A stretch of DNA of 64,000 bases from Simiduia aestuariiviva (GTDB lineage Bacteria > Pseudomonadota > Gammaproteobacteria > Pseudomonadales > Cellvibrionaceae). Each line of letters opens with the position of its first letter. Positions within the stretch are counted from its first letter, which is position 1. Position numbers and translations under genes: made by a program. The stretch spans positions 728,012 to 792,011 of the forward strand of contig NZ_JACHXZ010000001.1 in assembly GCF_014192475.1 (NCBI RefSeq). Reading direction: 5' to 3'. The notes under the pieces were generated by a model. The model was not told the DNA's origin. It ran no database searches and saw nothing but the letters and a program-made list of their open reading frames with translations. This document shows, one piece after another, positions 50,179 through 63,852 of this stretch.

Positions 50179-51729
50179 ATGAATATGTTTAGTATGTCAT
50201 TGAAATGGAAGGTATTTTTAGGAATTACAGTCACCAGTTTGATGGCGGTGATCTTGTCTAGCACCCTGTCCGTTCGCGCTGAGGTAGAGCGCGTTGAGGC
50301 GACCATTCAGTCAGACACCCAAGACCTCGCCGAGATCATCGGCAACGCGACCGTTGGCGCCATTGCCTTCGGCGACAGCGCATCTGCCCGGGACATCCTC
50401 GGTAGCCTGCAACAACAGGGGCGGGTGCTGGGCGCCGTGATCTACGGTGAAAACGGCAAACCCTTTGTGTGGTATGAGCGGGGCGTGAAAGGTGCTGATA
50501 AGCCACCATCAATTGCTCCGCGCTCGCCCGGCAATTTGGGTATATCGGTGCACGATGATCGCGTCGACGTAATGGCGAGTATTCAGGCTGATGGCAGCAA
50601 AGTAGGCACTATTTATCTGTCCGCGAGTCTCGACGAGCTCAATAAAGCGGTGGCTGCGGCAATCTGGGGTGCAGTCAGCACGGTGATTATTATTGGCATA
50701 TTGTCAGCTGTTATCAGCTTCATTTTGCAGGCGGGTATTGTCGGCCCCATTAATAAGGTGGCGGAAGCGCTTGAAGACATCGCCGGCGGTGGGGGTGATT
50801 TAACGCAGCGTCTGCCCGTTAACTCCGATGATGAGGTGGGGCGCCTGTCGACCGCGTTCAACACGTTTGTCGATAAGGTGCATGGCATTATTGCGGACTT
50901 CTCCGTTACCGCCACCGACTTGAATCAGCAGGCCAATACACTTTCGGGCACCGCAAAGGAAACGGAGCGCGGCGTAGTGCGCCAGCAAACCGAGATCCAG
51001 CAAGTGGTTACCGCGGTGCGGGAAATGGCTGAAGTGGTGGGCGATGTCTCCAACAATGTATCGCAAGCGGCGGCCAATGCTGAAGAGGCGGATCGTCAAG
51101 CGAACAGCGGCAAGGGTGTTGTGTCGTCCACGGTGACCAAGATTGAAGGGTTGGCGCGCGATATCAACGCCGCCGCCGAGGTTATCGACAAGCTTCGTTC
51201 AGAGACTGAAAGTATCGGTAGTGTGCTCGATGTGATTCGCGGCATCGCCGAGCAAACCAATCTTTTGGCCCTGAATGCGGCCATCGAGGCGGCGCGCGCA
51301 GGTGAGCAGGGGCGTGGCTTTGCCGTGGTGGCGGATGAAGTGCGGACCTTGGCATCCAGAACCCAAACGTCCACCCAGGAAATTCAAGTGATGATTGAGC
51401 GCCTGCAAGCGGGTGCTCGCGAAGCTGTGCAGATGATGGATAAGGGCACCGGGCAGGCCGGGGAATCGGTAACCCAAGCAGAAGAGGCGAGTCGTGCATT
51501 GGATGCGATTACCGCGGGTGTTGGCTCCATTAAAGACAAAACCAATCAAATCGCTAGCGCTACGGAGGAGCAGTCGGCGGCGACCCGAGAAATGGAGCGC
51601 AATATGGAAAATATTGCGGGTGTAGCCCGTCAGGCTTCCGAAGGCTCTATGGAGATCGCAGCCAGCACAGCACGATTGGCAGAAATGGCGGCGAGCATGG
51701 CCAGTATTGTTAAGCAGTTTAAGGTTTAG
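50179..51729 (+). CDS. Methyl-accepting chemotaxis protein
   Basis: 516-aa chemoreceptor. TM1 about 10-30; periplasmic sensor about 31-155 resembling CHASE8 ([21 protein letters not shown]); TM2 about 160-182; HAMP about 183-235; cytoplasmic helical bundle with the conserved tip [19 protein letters not shown]. The ligand is unknown. No che genes adjoin it. It interrupts the usual dapB-carA order. Confidence 0.93.
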   Translation: MNMFSMSLKWKVFLGITVTSLMAVILSSTLSVRAEVERVEATIQSDTQDLAEIIGNATVGAIAFGDSASARDILGSLQQQGRVLGAVIYGENGKPFVWYERGVKGADKPPSIAPRSPGNLGISVHDDRVDVMASIQADGSKVGTIYLSASLDELNKAVAAAIWGAVSTVIIIGILSAVISFILQAGIVGPINKVAEALEDIAGGGGDLTQRLPVNSDDEVGRLSTAFNTFVDKVHGIIADFSVTATDLNQQANTLSGTAKETERGVVRQQTEIQQVVTAVREMAEVVGDVSNNVSQAAANAEEADRQANSGKGVVSSTVTKIEGLARDINAAAEVIDKLRSETESIGSVLDVIRGIAEQTNLLALNAAIEAARAGEQGRGFAVVADEVRTLASRTQTSTQEIQVMIERLQAGAREAVQMMDKGTGQAGESVTQAEEASRALDAITAGVGSIKDKTNQIASATEEQSAATREMERNMENIAGVARQASEGSMEIAASTARLAEMAASMASIVKQFKV

Positions 51730-51883
51730 TGGCACGGGCTTGCTGAAATTCACTTAAATTGCGCGTGGACAGAATGAGGTGCTTTCCGTAAAATGCGCGG
51801 TTAAGTTGGTTAAGGTCAGAGCAGGGCAAATTCGCCCGTCGGCCGCAGGGGATCTTTCGAGATAAGACCGAGATAAGACGTTG

Positions 51884-51922
51884 AAAAAGCGAGATGAGGC
51901 AGAGGTTTCATCTCGCTTTTTT
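51884..51922 (+). terminator. Strong terminator between chemoreceptor and carA
   Basis: Stem AAAAAGCGAGATGA / TCATCTCGCTTTTT, 14 perfect pairs, 10-nt loop, then more T. It is 154 bp past the chemoreceptor stop and 125 bp before carA, so it could end the former or attenuate a carA leader. The rest of the 318-bp interval (51730-52047) shows a GAGATAAGAC direct repeat at about 51859 and 51870 and no gene. Confidence 0.9.
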
Positions 51923-52047
51923 GCAACCTGCGGTGCACTCCTAATACGGATTATGATGCGATCGTCGCACAACGTGCTGTAAAAAGCGCGGTTGCCTTGC
52001 TCAACTTGAAAAAAGTCAGAATGCCAGCCATTGCCTAGGAGGTCGAC

Positions 52048-53184
52048 TTGTCTACTGGTGCCCCACGTCCCGCCATTCTCGTTCTTGAAGACGGCAGTAT
52101 TTTTAAAGGTACAGCCATTGGCGCTTCAGGCGCTTCCGTAGGTGAGGTGGTGTTCAACACCGCCATGACGGGTTACCAGGAGATTTTGACCGATCCCTCC
52201 TACGCCCGACAAATTGTCACCTTAACCTATCCCCATATCGGCAACACCGGCACCAATAGTGAGGATGCCGAATGTGATCGCGTGTGGGCTGCAGGTTTGG
52301 TCATCAGAGATCTACCGCTGCTAGCGAGCAACTTCCGCAGTGAGCAATCCCTGCAGGATTACCTTGCCGAGCGCAATGTGGTTGGTATTGCCGATATAGA
52401 CACCCGCCGGCTGACGCGCATCTTGCGCGATAAAGGTGCGCAAAGTGGCTGCATCATGGCGGGCGATGTCGATATCGAAACGGCTCAGGCACAGGCCAAA
52501 GCGTTTGGCGGCTTAAAGGGCATGGACCTGGCAAAGGAAGTCACCGTCGACAAAGCCTACCCGTGGACTGAAGGCTCCTGGACGCTGGGCGAGGGTTTTA
52601 GCACACCCAGTGAAAAGCCCTACAAGGTGGTGGCCTATGACTACGGCGTCAAACGCAATATTTTGCGGATGTTGGTGGATCGCGGTTGCGATTTGACCGT
52701 GGTGCCGGCCCAAACCTCGGCTGCTGAGGTTTTAGCGCTGCAGCCGGATGGTGTATTTTTGTCAAATGGTCCGGGCGACCCGGAGCCTTGTGATTACGCC
52801 ATTGAGGCCATTACGCAGTTGCTGGCAACGGACATTCCGGTGTTTGGCATTTGTTTGGGGCACCAGCTGTTGGCGCTGGCCAGTGGCGCCAAAACCGTAA
52901 AAATGAAGTTTGGTCACCACGGCGGCAACCACCCGGTGCAAGATCTGGCATCTGGCAAGGTGATGATTACCGCGCAGAATCACGGTTTTGCCGTGGATGA
53001 GGCATCCTTGCCCGCGACCTTGCGCACAACGCACAAAAGTTTGTTCGACGGATCTCTGCAGGGAATTCATCGCACAGACAAGCCTGCGTTTAGCTTTCAA
53101 GGGCATCCAGAGGCGAGTCCTGGGCCCCACGACGCGGCCCCATTGTTTGACCACTTTATCGAATTGATGGCAGCGCGTCGCTAG
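52048..53184 (+). CDS. carA: Carbamoyl-phosphate synthase small subunit
   Basis: 378-aa glutaminase subunit that supplies ammonia to CarB for arginine and pyrimidine synthesis. N-terminal domain [15 protein letters not shown]; class I amidotransferase domain with nucleophile C269 (FGICLGHQ, same number as in E. coli) and HPEASPGP carrying His and Glu. The start is a TTG with TAGGAGG five nt upstream. carB follows after 51 bp. Confidence 0.97.
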   Translation: MSTGAPRPAILVLEDGSIFKGTAIGASGASVGEVVFNTAMTGYQEILTDPSYARQIVTLTYPHIGNTGTNSEDAECDRVWAAGLVIRDLPLLASNFRSEQSLQDYLAERNVVGIADIDTRRLTRILRDKGAQSGCIMAGDVDIETAQAQAKAFGGLKGMDLAKEVTVDKAYPWTEGSWTLGEGFSTPSEKPYKVVAYDYGVKRNILRMLVDRGCDLTVVPAQTSAAEVLALQPDGVFLSNGPGDPEPCDYAIEAITQLLATDIPVFGICLGHQLLALASGAKTVKMKFGHHGGNHPVQDLASGKVMITAQNHGFAVDEASLPATLRTTHKSLFDGSLQGIHRTDKPAFSFQGHPEASPGPHDAAPLFDHFIELMAARR

Positions 53185-53235
53185 GCGCACACGCCCAACA
53201 CTCTTTCAAACTATTAAGCTTCAGGCCAAACAGCA

Positions 53236-56453
<3,218 letters not shown>

Positions 56454-56457
<4 letters not shown>

Positions 56458-56930
56458 CCAAATATCCCATGACTGTAGCGGGTGCCGAAAAGCTGCGCGT
56501 AGAGTTGGAACACCTCAAAAAAGTTGAGCGGCCACGCATCGTCAGCGCCATCGCAGAAGCCCGCGAACACGGCGATTTGAAAGAGAATGCGGAATACCAT
56601 GCAGCCCGCGAGCAGCAGGGTTTTTGTGAGGGTCGCATTCAGGAGATTGAAGCTAAATTAAGCAATGCCCAAGTGATTGATATCAGCAAAATACCCGAGG
56701 GTGACAAAGTCATCTTTGGTTCTACTGTGGATATCCTAAATTTGGAAACTGACGCCGTTCAATCCTATAAAATTGTGGGTGAGGACGAGGCGGATGTGAA
56801 AGCGAATATGATTTCCGTTACCTCACCTATCGCGCGCGCGTTGATTGGTAAAGAGGTGGGTGACGTCGCGCTAGTGCGTACGCCGGCGGGCGAAGTCGAG
56901 TATGAAATCGACGCGGTGCATTATCGGTAG
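56454..56930 (+). CDS. greA: Transcription elongation factor GreA
   Basis: 158-aa RNA cleavage factor for backtracked polymerase. N-terminal coiled coil with the acidic tip region ([21 protein letters not shown] and E at the tip), C-terminal FKBP-like domain ending [16 protein letters not shown] overlap with carB implies coupled translation. Convergent with yhbY. Confidence 0.97.
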
Positions 56931-56935
56931 GGTAC

Positions 56936-56959
56936 ATGGCGCCCTGAAATGGGCGCCAT
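56936..56959. terminator. Hairpin between greA and yhbY
   Basis: Perfect 9-bp stem ATGGCGCCC / GGGCGCCAT with loop TGAAAT, between convergent stops. Only short T-runs follow, so a terminator role is likely but not certain. Confidence 0.6.
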
Positions 56960-56967
56960 AGTCTTAC

Positions 56968-57270
56968 TTATCGAAGAATATTTGAAAGTTTGGCGTTGGG
57001 CTCGCGAGCGGCTCTGAAAATCAGCGCAATTTTTCCAATCTCTTGGATGACTTCGGCTTTGGTGGTTTTGCACAGGGCTTCAATGGCCGCTTTGCGTGAT
57101 TCGCGGTCGTTAATGGCGATCTTAACTTTGATGAGCTCGTGATCTTCCAGCGCTCTATTCAGCTCTTCGAGCACGCCTTCAGAGAGCCCTTTTTCGGCGA
57201 CCATGACCACAGGTTTTAAGTTGTGGCCGATTTGACGGAATTGTTTTCTGCGCTCTGCACTGACTGGCAT
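56968..57270 (-). CDS. yhbY: Ribosome-associated CRM-domain protein YhbY
   Basis: 100-aa RNA-binding protein, single CRM domain: RRKQFRQIGHNLKPVVMVAEKG, then LKVKIAINDRESRKA-type helix/strand and a final IGKIALIFRAAREP. E. coli YhbY associates with pre-50S subunits. The ATG at 57270 gives the family length; a longer open frame upstream is not conserved-looking. In relatives it faces rlmE; here it faces ftsH directly. Confidence 0.92.
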   Translation of the reverse strand: MPVSAERRKQFRQIGHNLKPVVMVAEKGLSEGVLEELNRALEDHELIKVKIAINDRESRKAAIEALCKTTKAEVIQEIGKIALIFRAAREPNAKLSNILR

Positions 57271-57582
57271 ATAAGATCCTGAACTGTCTAAATCACGTAG
57301 TGTCGGGGTTTTGTCCCCAGAGGCCCGCATTGTAGCCTAAAGTGGGTTCGCTGCGCCTGTGAAATGCGCGCTTGCAATTCTCGACCTGGCCCCCACTTAG
57401 AGAGAGTGTTGAATCAATTGGTCGGATTCTCGCCGGCTTTTGTCTCTCGGTGATAAATCCACCATTTACACCAGTGCGTACCTGTATCATGCTGGTGTAT
57501 GTGGTGTTGAATTGCGGGGGCATCTGTTTCTGCTCATTGACCGCAAAGTTAATTGCTGACGTAAAGATGTGAGGGTAACCCT
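57271..57582. other. yhbY-ftsH intergenic region; rlmE missing
   Basis: 312 bp with no supported gene. Conserved synteny would place rlmE (ftsJ, about 207 codons) at the ftsH end, but the space is too short and neither plus-strand frame resembles it. TTGACC (57537) and TAAAGA (57562), 19 nt apart, are a weak ftsH promoter candidate. GAGGG at 57571 is the ftsH ribosome site. Confidence 0.5.
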
Positions 57583-59496
57583 TTGAATGATATGGCAAAA
57601 AATCTAGTTCTGTGGCTGATAATCGCCGCTGTGCTGTTATCGGTGTTTCAGAACTTTAATGCCTCCCCCAACAAGGAAGAGATTCCCTATTCCGAGTTTG
57701 TGCTGGAAGTGCAGGCCGACCGGGTGAAGGAGGTCAGCATAGATGGCCTAGTCATCGAGGGAATACGCCAAGCCGACAACTCCCGTTTTATTACGATCCG
57801 CCCAAATCTGGTGGATATGAAATTAATGGATGATCTGTTAAACCACAGCGTGAAGGTGGTGGGACAAAAGCCCGAGCAGGCAGGCTTCTGGCAGCAGCTA
57901 TTTTTTGCCAGCTTCCCGATTCTACTCATTATCGCTGTATTTATGTTTTTCATGCGCCAAATGCAGGGCGGTGGCGGTGGCCGCGGCGGCCCCATGAGCT
58001 TTGGTAAAAGCAAGGCGCGACTGCTGGGTGAAGACCAAATTAAGACCACCTTCGCCGATGTGGCGGGTGTGGATGAAGCGAAAGAAGAAGTGCAAGAGCT
58101 GGTAGAGTTTTTGCGCGACCCCTCACGCTTTCAGCGTCTGGGCGGCCAAATTCCGCGCGGTGTATTGATGGCGGGCCCACCGGGCACCGGTAAAACGCTG
58201 CTGGCCAAGGCCATCGCGGGCGAAGCCAAGGTGCCATTTTTCTCGATATCGGGCTCAGATTTTGTGGAAATGTTCGTGGGTGTGGGTGCATCCCGTGTAC
58301 GCGATATGTTCGATCAGGCCAAAAAACAGGCACCATGCATTATCTTTATCGATGAAATTGATGCTGTGGGTCGTCACCGTGGCGGCGGTCATGGCGGTGG
58401 GCACGACGAGCGCGAACAAACGCTGAACCAACTGTTGGTTGAAATGGATGGTTTTGAGGGCAACGAGGGCATTATCGTCATCGCCGCTACTAACCGACCC
58501 GACGTGCTGGATAAAGCGTTGTTGCGCCCAGGTCGCTTCGATCGCCAAGTGTTTGTGGGGCTGCCTGATATCCGTGGCCGTGAGCAAATACTGAAAGTGC
58601 ATATGCGCAAAGTACCGCTGGATGAAAAAGTTCAGGCCTCCATTATTGCGCGTGGTACGCCCGGGTTTTCCGGTGCTGATCTTGCCAACCTTGTCAACGA
58701 AGCCGCTTTGTTTGCCGCGCGCGCCAATAGGCGTCTGGTAACCATGGAAGAATTTGAAAAAGCGCGCGATAAAATCATGATGGGCGCAGAGCGCAAAACC
58801 ATGGTTATGGGCGAGAAGGAAAAGGAAAATACCGCGTATCACGAGGCCGGCCATGCCATTGTTGGCAGATTGGTGCCGGAACATGACCCGGTGCACAAGG
58901 TGACTATTATTCCGCGTGGTAGAGCCTTGGGCGTCACCCAGTTTTTGCCCGAAGATGATAAGTACAGTATCAGTAAGCGGGCTCTGGAGTCTCAGCTGTG
59001 TACGTTGTTTGGTGGCCGCATTGCCGAAGAGATGACCCTCGGTTTTGAAGGCGTGACAACGGGTGCCTCTAACGATATCGAGCGAGCCACCCAGTTAGCG
59101 CGCAACATGGTGACGAAATGGGGGCTGTCAGAAAAGTTAGGCCCGCTGAATTACGGTGAGGAAGAGGGCGCTTACCCCGGTATGTACCACTCTGCACATT
59201 CTGACGGGACTTCTCGGATGATCGATGAGGAAGTGCGCCACATCATCGACAGCTGTTACGCTCGGGCTACTAAAATATTGGAGGACAATCGCGATATTTT
59301 AGAAGCTATGAAAGATGCGTTAATGGAATATGAAACCATTGATGCTGAGCAAGTCGATGATTTGATGGCGCGCCGCAAGGTGCGTCCACCACGCGATTGG
59401 GATGACAATGACTTTAATGGTCACTTAAAGGGTGGTGAGTCCCGTGACCAAGAGAAGCCATCCAGTCCAATTGGCGGGCCCGCCAAGGACCATTGA
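57583..59496 (+). CDS. ftsH: ATP-dependent zinc metalloprotease FtsH
   Basis: 637-aa inner-membrane AAA protease that degrades sigma-32, LpxC and unassembled membrane proteins. TM1 about 7-20, periplasmic region, TM2 about 105-125; Walker A GPPGTGKT (about 197), Walker [12 protein letters not shown], second region of homology, zinc site HEAGH (about 420). TTG at 57583 with GAGGG 7 nt ahead gives MNDMAKNL as in Pseudomonas; the ATG at 57592 is the alternative. Own terminator follows. Confidence 0.97.
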   Translation: MNDMAKNLVLWLIIAAVLLSVFQNFNASPNKEEIPYSEFVLEVQADRVKEVSIDGLVIEGIRQADNSRFITIRPNLVDMKLMDDLLNHSVKVVGQKPEQAGFWQQLFFASFPILLIIAVFMFFMRQMQGGGGGRGGPMSFGKSKARLLGEDQIKTTFADVAGVDEAKEEVQELVEFLRDPSRFQRLGGQIPRGVLMAGPPGTGKTLLAKAIAGEAKVPFFSISGSDFVEMFVGVGASRVRDMFDQAKKQAPCIIFIDEIDAVGRHRGGGHGGGHDEREQTLNQLLVEMDGFEGNEGIIVIAATNRPDVLDKALLRPGRFDRQVFVGLPDIRGREQILKVHMRKVPLDEKVQASIIARGTPGFSGADLANLVNEAALFAARANRRLVTMEEFEKARDKIMMGAERKTMVMGEKEKENTAYHEAGHAIVGRLVPEHDPVHKVTIIPRGRALGVTQFLPEDDKYSISKRALESQLCTLFGGRIAEEMTLGFEGVTTGASNDIERATQLARNMVTKWGLSEKLGPLNYGEEEGAYPGMYHSAHSDGTSRMIDEEVRHIIDSCYARATKILEDNRDILEAMKDALMEYETIDAEQVDDLMARRKVRPPRDWDDNDFNGHLKGGESRDQEKPSSPIGGPAKDH

Positions 59497-59499
59497 TTG

Positions 59500-59528
59500 A
59501 AAAAGCCAGCCATTGGGCTGGCTTTTTT
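59500..59528 (+). terminator. Intrinsic terminator of ftsH
   Basis: Stem AAAAAGCCAGCC / GGCTGGCTTTTT with a 4-nt loop, 4 bp after the stop. It isolates ftsH from the BLUF-folP pair. Confidence 0.93.
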
Positions 59529-59611
59529 ACACTTGGTTCTTTAGTTGTTGGGCTGCAGAGTGGCAACTATATTCTGGTTTATGCCCATCAACTAACGTTT
59601 GGAGGTCGATG

Positions 59612-60058
59612 ATGTCCGGCAATCTCTGTACGCTGGCATATGTCAGCCGTGCCACAACGCCGTTTACCGATGAAGATCTCACTAACTTGCTGTCACTGTC
59701 GCGCAACAAGAACGAGTTGCGCGGTATAACCGGTATGCTGCTGTATTGCAGCGGCAGCTTTTTTCAAATCATTGAAGGCCCCCAATTAGCCATTGACCAG
59801 TTGTATGACACCTTATTGGGCGATAAGCGCCATTGCGATATTCGCCGATTAATATATCGCGATGCGCAAGCGCGCGCCTTTTCGAAGTGGTCCATGGCGT
59901 TTAAACATTTCGACGGTGCTGCCGCAGTATCTGTTGACGGCTTTTCAGAATTTTTGGATAACGGGACCGTCGAGATTGCGGAAAATAGGCCTGAATTAAT
60001 GGCCATGATCAATATGTTTGTGTCGTTGTTCGACGATCACCATAAACCTGTACGTTGA
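59612..60058 (+). CDS. BLUF-domain blue-light sensor protein
   Basis: 148-aa single BLUF domain using FAD. Landmarks: Y10 in LAYVSRA, N32/N34 in RNKNELRGITGMLLY, Q52 in GSFFQIIEGP, and W93/M95 in FSKWSMAF, the residues that form the light-switch hydrogen-bond network. No output domain, so it must act on a partner. GGAGG at 59601 selects the ATG at 59612. It is inserted between ftsH and folP and its stop lies 12 bp before the folP start, so the two are probably co-transcribed. Confidence 0.92.
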   Translation: MSGNLCTLAYVSRATTPFTDEDLTNLLSLSRNKNELRGITGMLLYCSGSFFQIIEGPQLAIDQLYDTLLGDKRHCDIRRLIYRDAQARAFSKWSMAFKHFDGAAAVSVDGFSEFLDNGTVEIAENRPELMAMINMFVSLFDDHHKPVR

Positions 60059-60069
60059 AGGATGAGTCT

Positions 60070-60915
60070 TTGAGCCAATTGGTCAAATTTGGTGGCCGTG
60101 AATTAAATCTAGGCCAGCCCCATGTTATGGGTATTATTAATATCACACCGGATTCTTTTAGCGACGGTGGGCGATTTTATACCAGTAACCTTCAGCTCGA
60201 TCGGGTAGTGGATGAGGCTGCAAAAATGGTGGCCGCCGGCGCCACCTTTTTAGATGTGGGGGGTGAGTCTACGCGACCTGGTGCCGCCTCGGTCACTGAG
60301 CAGGAAGAGTTGGAAAGGGTGATTCCTGTTATCGAAACATTGGCCAGCCGTTTTCCCGCTATTGTCAGTGTCGATACCAGTCGAGCCAATGTGATGGTTG
60401 CCGCAGCAAAGGCGGGTGCCACCTTAATCAACGATGTGCGCGCACTGACTGAGCCCGGTGCACTAGCTGCCGCAGCCAGCGTTGGTTTGCCCGTGTGCCT
60501 CATGCACATGCAGGGCAATCCGCAAACGATGCAGGCCGCGCCAACCTATTCGGATGTTGTGGTGGATGTTCAGCACTTTTTACGAGACCGCATGCAGGCC
60601 TGCATCGACGCTGGAATTGGTTCGGACAGCATCCTTCTCGATCCCGGCTTTGGTTTTGGAAAGTCCCTGGAGCATAACCTTGCTTTGTTTCGCGCACTGC
60701 CCGAATTTTCAGCTATCGCGCCGGTTTTGGTAGGTGTGTCGCGCAAAACGATGGTGGGCGCAATTTGCGATAAACCCGTGGATGGCCGACTTGCTGGCAG
60801 CTTAGGATTGGCGTTATTGGCCGCGCAATCAGGCGCCGCGATATTGCGCGTGCACGATGTGGCGGAGACTTGCGACCTTCTCAAGGTCTTGCGCGCGGTG
60901 ACTCCATCGCTTTAG
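60070..60915 (+). CDS. folP: Dihydropteroate synthase
   Basis: 281-aa folate enzyme joining pterin and p-aminobenzoate; sulfonamide target. TIM barrel with MGIINITPDSFSDGG, DVGGESTRPGA and a later DPGFGFGKSL. The TTG at 60070 with AAGGA seven nt upstream is preferred; the frame is open from 60055, where TTG overlaps the BLUF stop. glmM follows after 77 bp. Confidence 0.95.
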   Translation: MSQLVKFGGRELNLGQPHVMGIINITPDSFSDGGRFYTSNLQLDRVVDEAAKMVAAGATFLDVGGESTRPGAASVTEQEELERVIPVIETLASRFPAIVSVDTSRANVMVAAAKAGATLINDVRALTEPGALAAAASVGLPVCLMHMQGNPQTMQAAPTYSDVVVDVQHFLRDRMQACIDAGIGSDSILLDPGFGFGKSLEHNLALFRALPEFSAIAPVLVGVSRKTMVGAICDKPVDGRLAGSLGLALLAAQSGAAILRVHDVAETCDLLKVLRAVTPSL

Positions 60916-60992
60916 TGGCGCGCTAATTTACATTAGAATGCCCGGTTTAGACGCTGACAGGCACAGCAGGGACGCAAAACAGGACATCTTTC

Positions 60993-62333
60993 ATGACCCG
61001 CAAATATTTTGGCACCGACGGCATTCGCGGTAACGTTGGCGAATTTCCCATTACCCCCGATTTTATGCTCAAGCTTGGCTGGGCCGCTGGTCACGTATTG
61101 GGCGAGCGATTCGATGGCCCGAAGCGCATCCTGATTGGTAAGGATACCCGCATCAGTGGCTATATGTTTGAGTCTGCACTGCAGGCTGGCTTGATTAATG
61201 CCGGGGTGGATGTTGGATTATTGGGGCCGATGCCAACCCCCGCTATTGCTTACCTGACGCGCACTTTCCAAGCGCAGGCGGGGATCGTCATCAGTGCATC
61301 TCATAACCCCTATGGCGACAATGGCATTAAGTTTTTTAGTGGTTCCGGCACTAAATTGCCCGACAACATCGAATTGAAGATTGAACAGATGCTTGATGAG
61401 CCCATGGTGACTGCCGAGCGCTTGGGCAAGGCTCGGCGTATCGAGGATGCTGCGGGACGCTATATCGAATTCTGTAAAGGTACCTTGCCCTGGGGCTTTA
61501 CCCTGCAGGGTCTCAAAATTGTTGTAGATTGTGCCAACGGCGCTACTTATCACGTGGCCCCTGATGTATTCCGCGAACTGGGCGCTAAAGTGGTGCCAAT
61601 TGCCAATGAGCCGAACGGAACGAATATTAACCGTGCCTGCGGTTCAACCAAGCCGGAAGTGTTGCGGGAAAAGGTGATGGAGCTTGGGGCCGACCTTGGG
61701 ATAGCCTTTGATGGTGACGGCGATCGCGTGTGCTTCGTGGACCACCGCGGCCAAGTTGTCGATGGCGATGAAATCCTGTACATCATCGCGGCACATCGAA
61801 TCGAGCAAGGGCGTGATTGCCCAGGGGTTGTTGGCACGCTCATGAGCAATTTTGGCTTTGAGTTGGGTCTAAAAGACATTGGGGTTGAGCTGGTGCGCGC
61901 CAATGTCGGTGATCGCTATGTGATAGAAGCCATGCGCAACCACGGTTGGGATTTGGGAGGGGAGTCTTCCGGTCACATTATTTGTGGTGATGTGACGACT
62001 ACCGGCGATGGCGTTGTGGCGGCACTGCAGGTATTGCTGGCTATGGTGTCGACCGGAAAGGGCTTGCACGAATTGAAGTCTGCCATGACTAAGTGCCCGC
62101 AGACCATGATCAATGTGCGCGTGAAGGATAAATCCCTGTTGCAGGGCAATGCCAATATTGAGGCTGCAATTGCGGAGACTGAGTCGGTACTATCGGGGCG
62201 CGGGCGGGTTTTGTTGCGTCCCTCGGGAACCGAGCCTGTGGTGCGCGTCATGGTGGAAGGTGAAGACGCTTCTGTGGTCAAGAAGTTGGCGACGGAGTTG
62301 GCCGAAGTGGTGCAAACCGCAGTGGGCATGTAA
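60993..62333 (+). CDS. glmM: Phosphoglucosamine mutase
   Basis: 446-aa enzyme making glucosamine-1-phosphate for peptidoglycan and LPS. Starts [10 protein letters not shown]; phosphoserine loop [15 protein letters not shown] with S103; metal loop DGDGDR; C-terminal phosphate site [12 protein letters not shown]. Length as in E. coli (445). Usual place after folP. Confidence 0.97.
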   Translation: MTRKYFGTDGIRGNVGEFPITPDFMLKLGWAAGHVLGERFDGPKRILIGKDTRISGYMFESALQAGLINAGVDVGLLGPMPTPAIAYLTRTFQAQAGIVISASHNPYGDNGIKFFSGSGTKLPDNIELKIEQMLDEPMVTAERLGKARRIEDAAGRYIEFCKGTLPWGFTLQGLKIVVDCANGATYHVAPDVFRELGAKVVPIANEPNGTNINRACGSTKPEVLREKVMELGADLGIAFDGDGDRVCFVDHRGQVVDGDEILYIIAAHRIEQGRDCPGVVGTLMSNFGFELGLKDIGVELVRANVGDRYVIEAMRNHGWDLGGESSGHIICGDVTTTGDGVVAALQVLLAMVSTGKGLHELKSAMTKCPQTMINVRVKDKSLLQGNANIEAAIAETESVLSGRGRVLLRPSGTEPVVRVMVEGEDASVVKKLATELAEVVQTAVGM

Positions 62334-62491
62334 ATTTTAAAGCTAAGCTAATTGATTGATTTATGGGGCGAAAAGCCGTTGTATCTCGGCGACGACTTCG
62401 CTACCATTGGCGCCCGCTTGAACAGCACCCCGTAGATGTGCACTCGGTGCAACTTATGTGCGGAGTGCGTCCGGTGAATTAAGGAGCAGCG

Positions 62492-63235
62492 ATGCGGCGC
62501 CCTTTGGTAATGGGTAACTGGAAAATGAATGGCTCCCAAGCCTTTAATCGGCAATGGGCAGCGGACTTCCAGTGGACACAAAGCCCATCAGTGAATGTAG
62601 CCATTGCGCCACCTGCGCTGTATATCGCGCAATTCGCTGAGTTGGTTGCGCAGCAGGGCATTTGGCTTGCCGCTCAGGATGTCAGTGAGCAGTTGTCCGC
62701 AGGTGCTTTTACTGGGCAGTTGCAGGCAGAGATGTTGACGGACCTTGGTGTTCGCTATGCAATTGTGGGCCATTCGGAGCGACGTCAGTTTCAAGCTGAG
62801 TCTGACGAGCTGGTGGCGAATAAGGCAGTAGCGGCCATTTCTGCTGGCTTAACCCCCGTGGTTTGTGTGGGGGAAACGCTTGCTGAACGAGAAGAGAATA
62901 AGACGCTGGCGGTTATTGAGCGACAGTTGGCCGCAGTGTTAGATGTAGTGCGTGATGTGAGTAAGCTTGTGGTTGCCTATGAGCCCGTATGGGCGATTGG
63001 AACCGGGAAAACGGCAAGCCCTGAGCAGGCGCAATCGGTGCACGCAGCAATTCGTCAGCAATTGGGCGGCGCGGGTGAATCGGTAAATATTTTATATGGT
63101 GGCAGCGTTAAAGCCGCTAATGCGCAAGACCTGTTTAGTCAGGTGGATATAGATGGAGCCCTCGTGGGTGGAGCCGCCCTCAATGCGGGCGAGTTTAAAC
63201 AAATTTGTGAAAGTGCGGCCCAGTCTCTGGGATAA
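62492..63235 (+). CDS. tpiA: Triosephosphate isomerase
   Basis: 247-aa TIM barrel, interconverts DHAP and glyceraldehyde-3-phosphate. Catalytic K11 (GNWKMNG), H94 (VGHSERR) and E164 (AYEPVWAIGTG). GGAG precedes the ATG. 158 bp after glmM with no clear element between; secG follows after 24 bp. Confidence 0.97.
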   Translation: MRRPLVMGNWKMNGSQAFNRQWAADFQWTQSPSVNVAIAPPALYIAQFAELVAQQGIWLAAQDVSEQLSAGAFTGQLQAEMLTDLGVRYAIVGHSERRQFQAESDELVANKAVAAISAGLTPVVCVGETLAEREENKTLAVIERQLAAVLDVVRDVSKLVVAYEPVWAIGTGKTASPEQAQSVHAAIRQQLGGAGESVNILYGGSVKAANAQDLFSQVDIDGALVGGAALNAGEFKQICESAAQSLG

Positions 63236-63259
63236 GCCGCACGGCGTTTAGAGAAAGTT

Positions 63260-63613
63260 ATGGAACAGTTGATTATTATTGTGCACGTCCTCGCCGCACT
63301 GGCCATTATCGGTCTGATTTTGTTGCAGCAAGGTAAGGGTGCGGAAGCTGGAGCCTCATTTGGTGGTGGCGCCTCTCAAACAGTATTCGGTAGCTCTGGG
63401 GGTGGTAATTTCTTCTCCCGCGCAACGGCCGTTTTCTCGCTGATCTTCTTTATCACGAGCTTCGGTTTGGCCATCGTGGCGAAAAATAAGGCTGATATTC
63501 AGGCAAATGTGGGTATTCCCGCAGTTGTAGAGCAGTCCGGTTTGTCGTCAGATGTTGAAGTGCCCGTGGTTGAAGAAACGACGGATGAAGTGCCTCAGGC
63601 GCCAGAGCAGTAA
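63260..63613 (+). CDS. secG: Preprotein translocase subunit SecG
   Basis: 117-aa inner-membrane protein of SecYEG. Two membrane helices (about 3-22 and 53-73) joined by GGGASQTVFGSSGGGNFFSR; an acidic, low-complexity tail. Directly upstream of tRNA-Leu, as in many gammaproteobacteria. Confidence 0.95.
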   Translation: MEQLIIIVHVLAALAIIGLILLQQGKGAEAGASFGGGASQTVFGSSGGGNFFSRATAVFSLIFFITSFGLAIVAKNKADIQANVGIPAVVEQSGLSSDVEVPVVEETTDEVPQAPEQ

Positions 63614-63626
63614 TCGAAAAGGTTTA

Positions 63627-63711
63627 GCCCAAGTGGTGAAATTGGTAGACACGCTATCTTGAGGGGGTAGTGACGCAAGTCGTGCCGGTTCAAGTCCGGC
63701 CTTGGGCACCA
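63627..63711 (+). tRNA. tRNA-Leu(GAG)
   Basis: 85-nt class II tRNA including encoded CCA. Acceptor GCCCAAG/CTTGGGC; anticodon arm CTATC-TTGAGGG-GGTAG gives anticodon GAG (63660-63662); a variable arm is present; T-arm GCCGG-TTCAAGT-CCGGC. 13 bp after secG, and its last 9 bases open the tandem repeats. Confidence 0.96.
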
Positions 63712-63718
63712 ATTAAGG

Positions 63719-63749
63719 AAGCCCGATGCAAATGCATCGGGCTTTTTTT
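63719..63749 (+). terminator. tRNA-Leu terminator, repeat copy 1
   Basis: AAGCCCGATGCA / TGCATCGGGCTT with T7, 8 bases after the tRNA CCA. Confidence 0.92.
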
Positions 63750-63852
63750 ATATTTGCCAGTCCGGACGTCGTCCGGCGTTGATTCGCGCAAGCGCTCACC
63801 CTGCGGGCCGCGTGCGCGGTCCTAACGTACCGTTAGTGGGCACCAATTAAGG

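Noticed and set aside
57372..57572. 66-codon plus-strand frame in the yhbY-ftsH gap, considered as an rlmE remnant
   Set aside because: The translation shows none of the SAM-binding motifs of RlmE.
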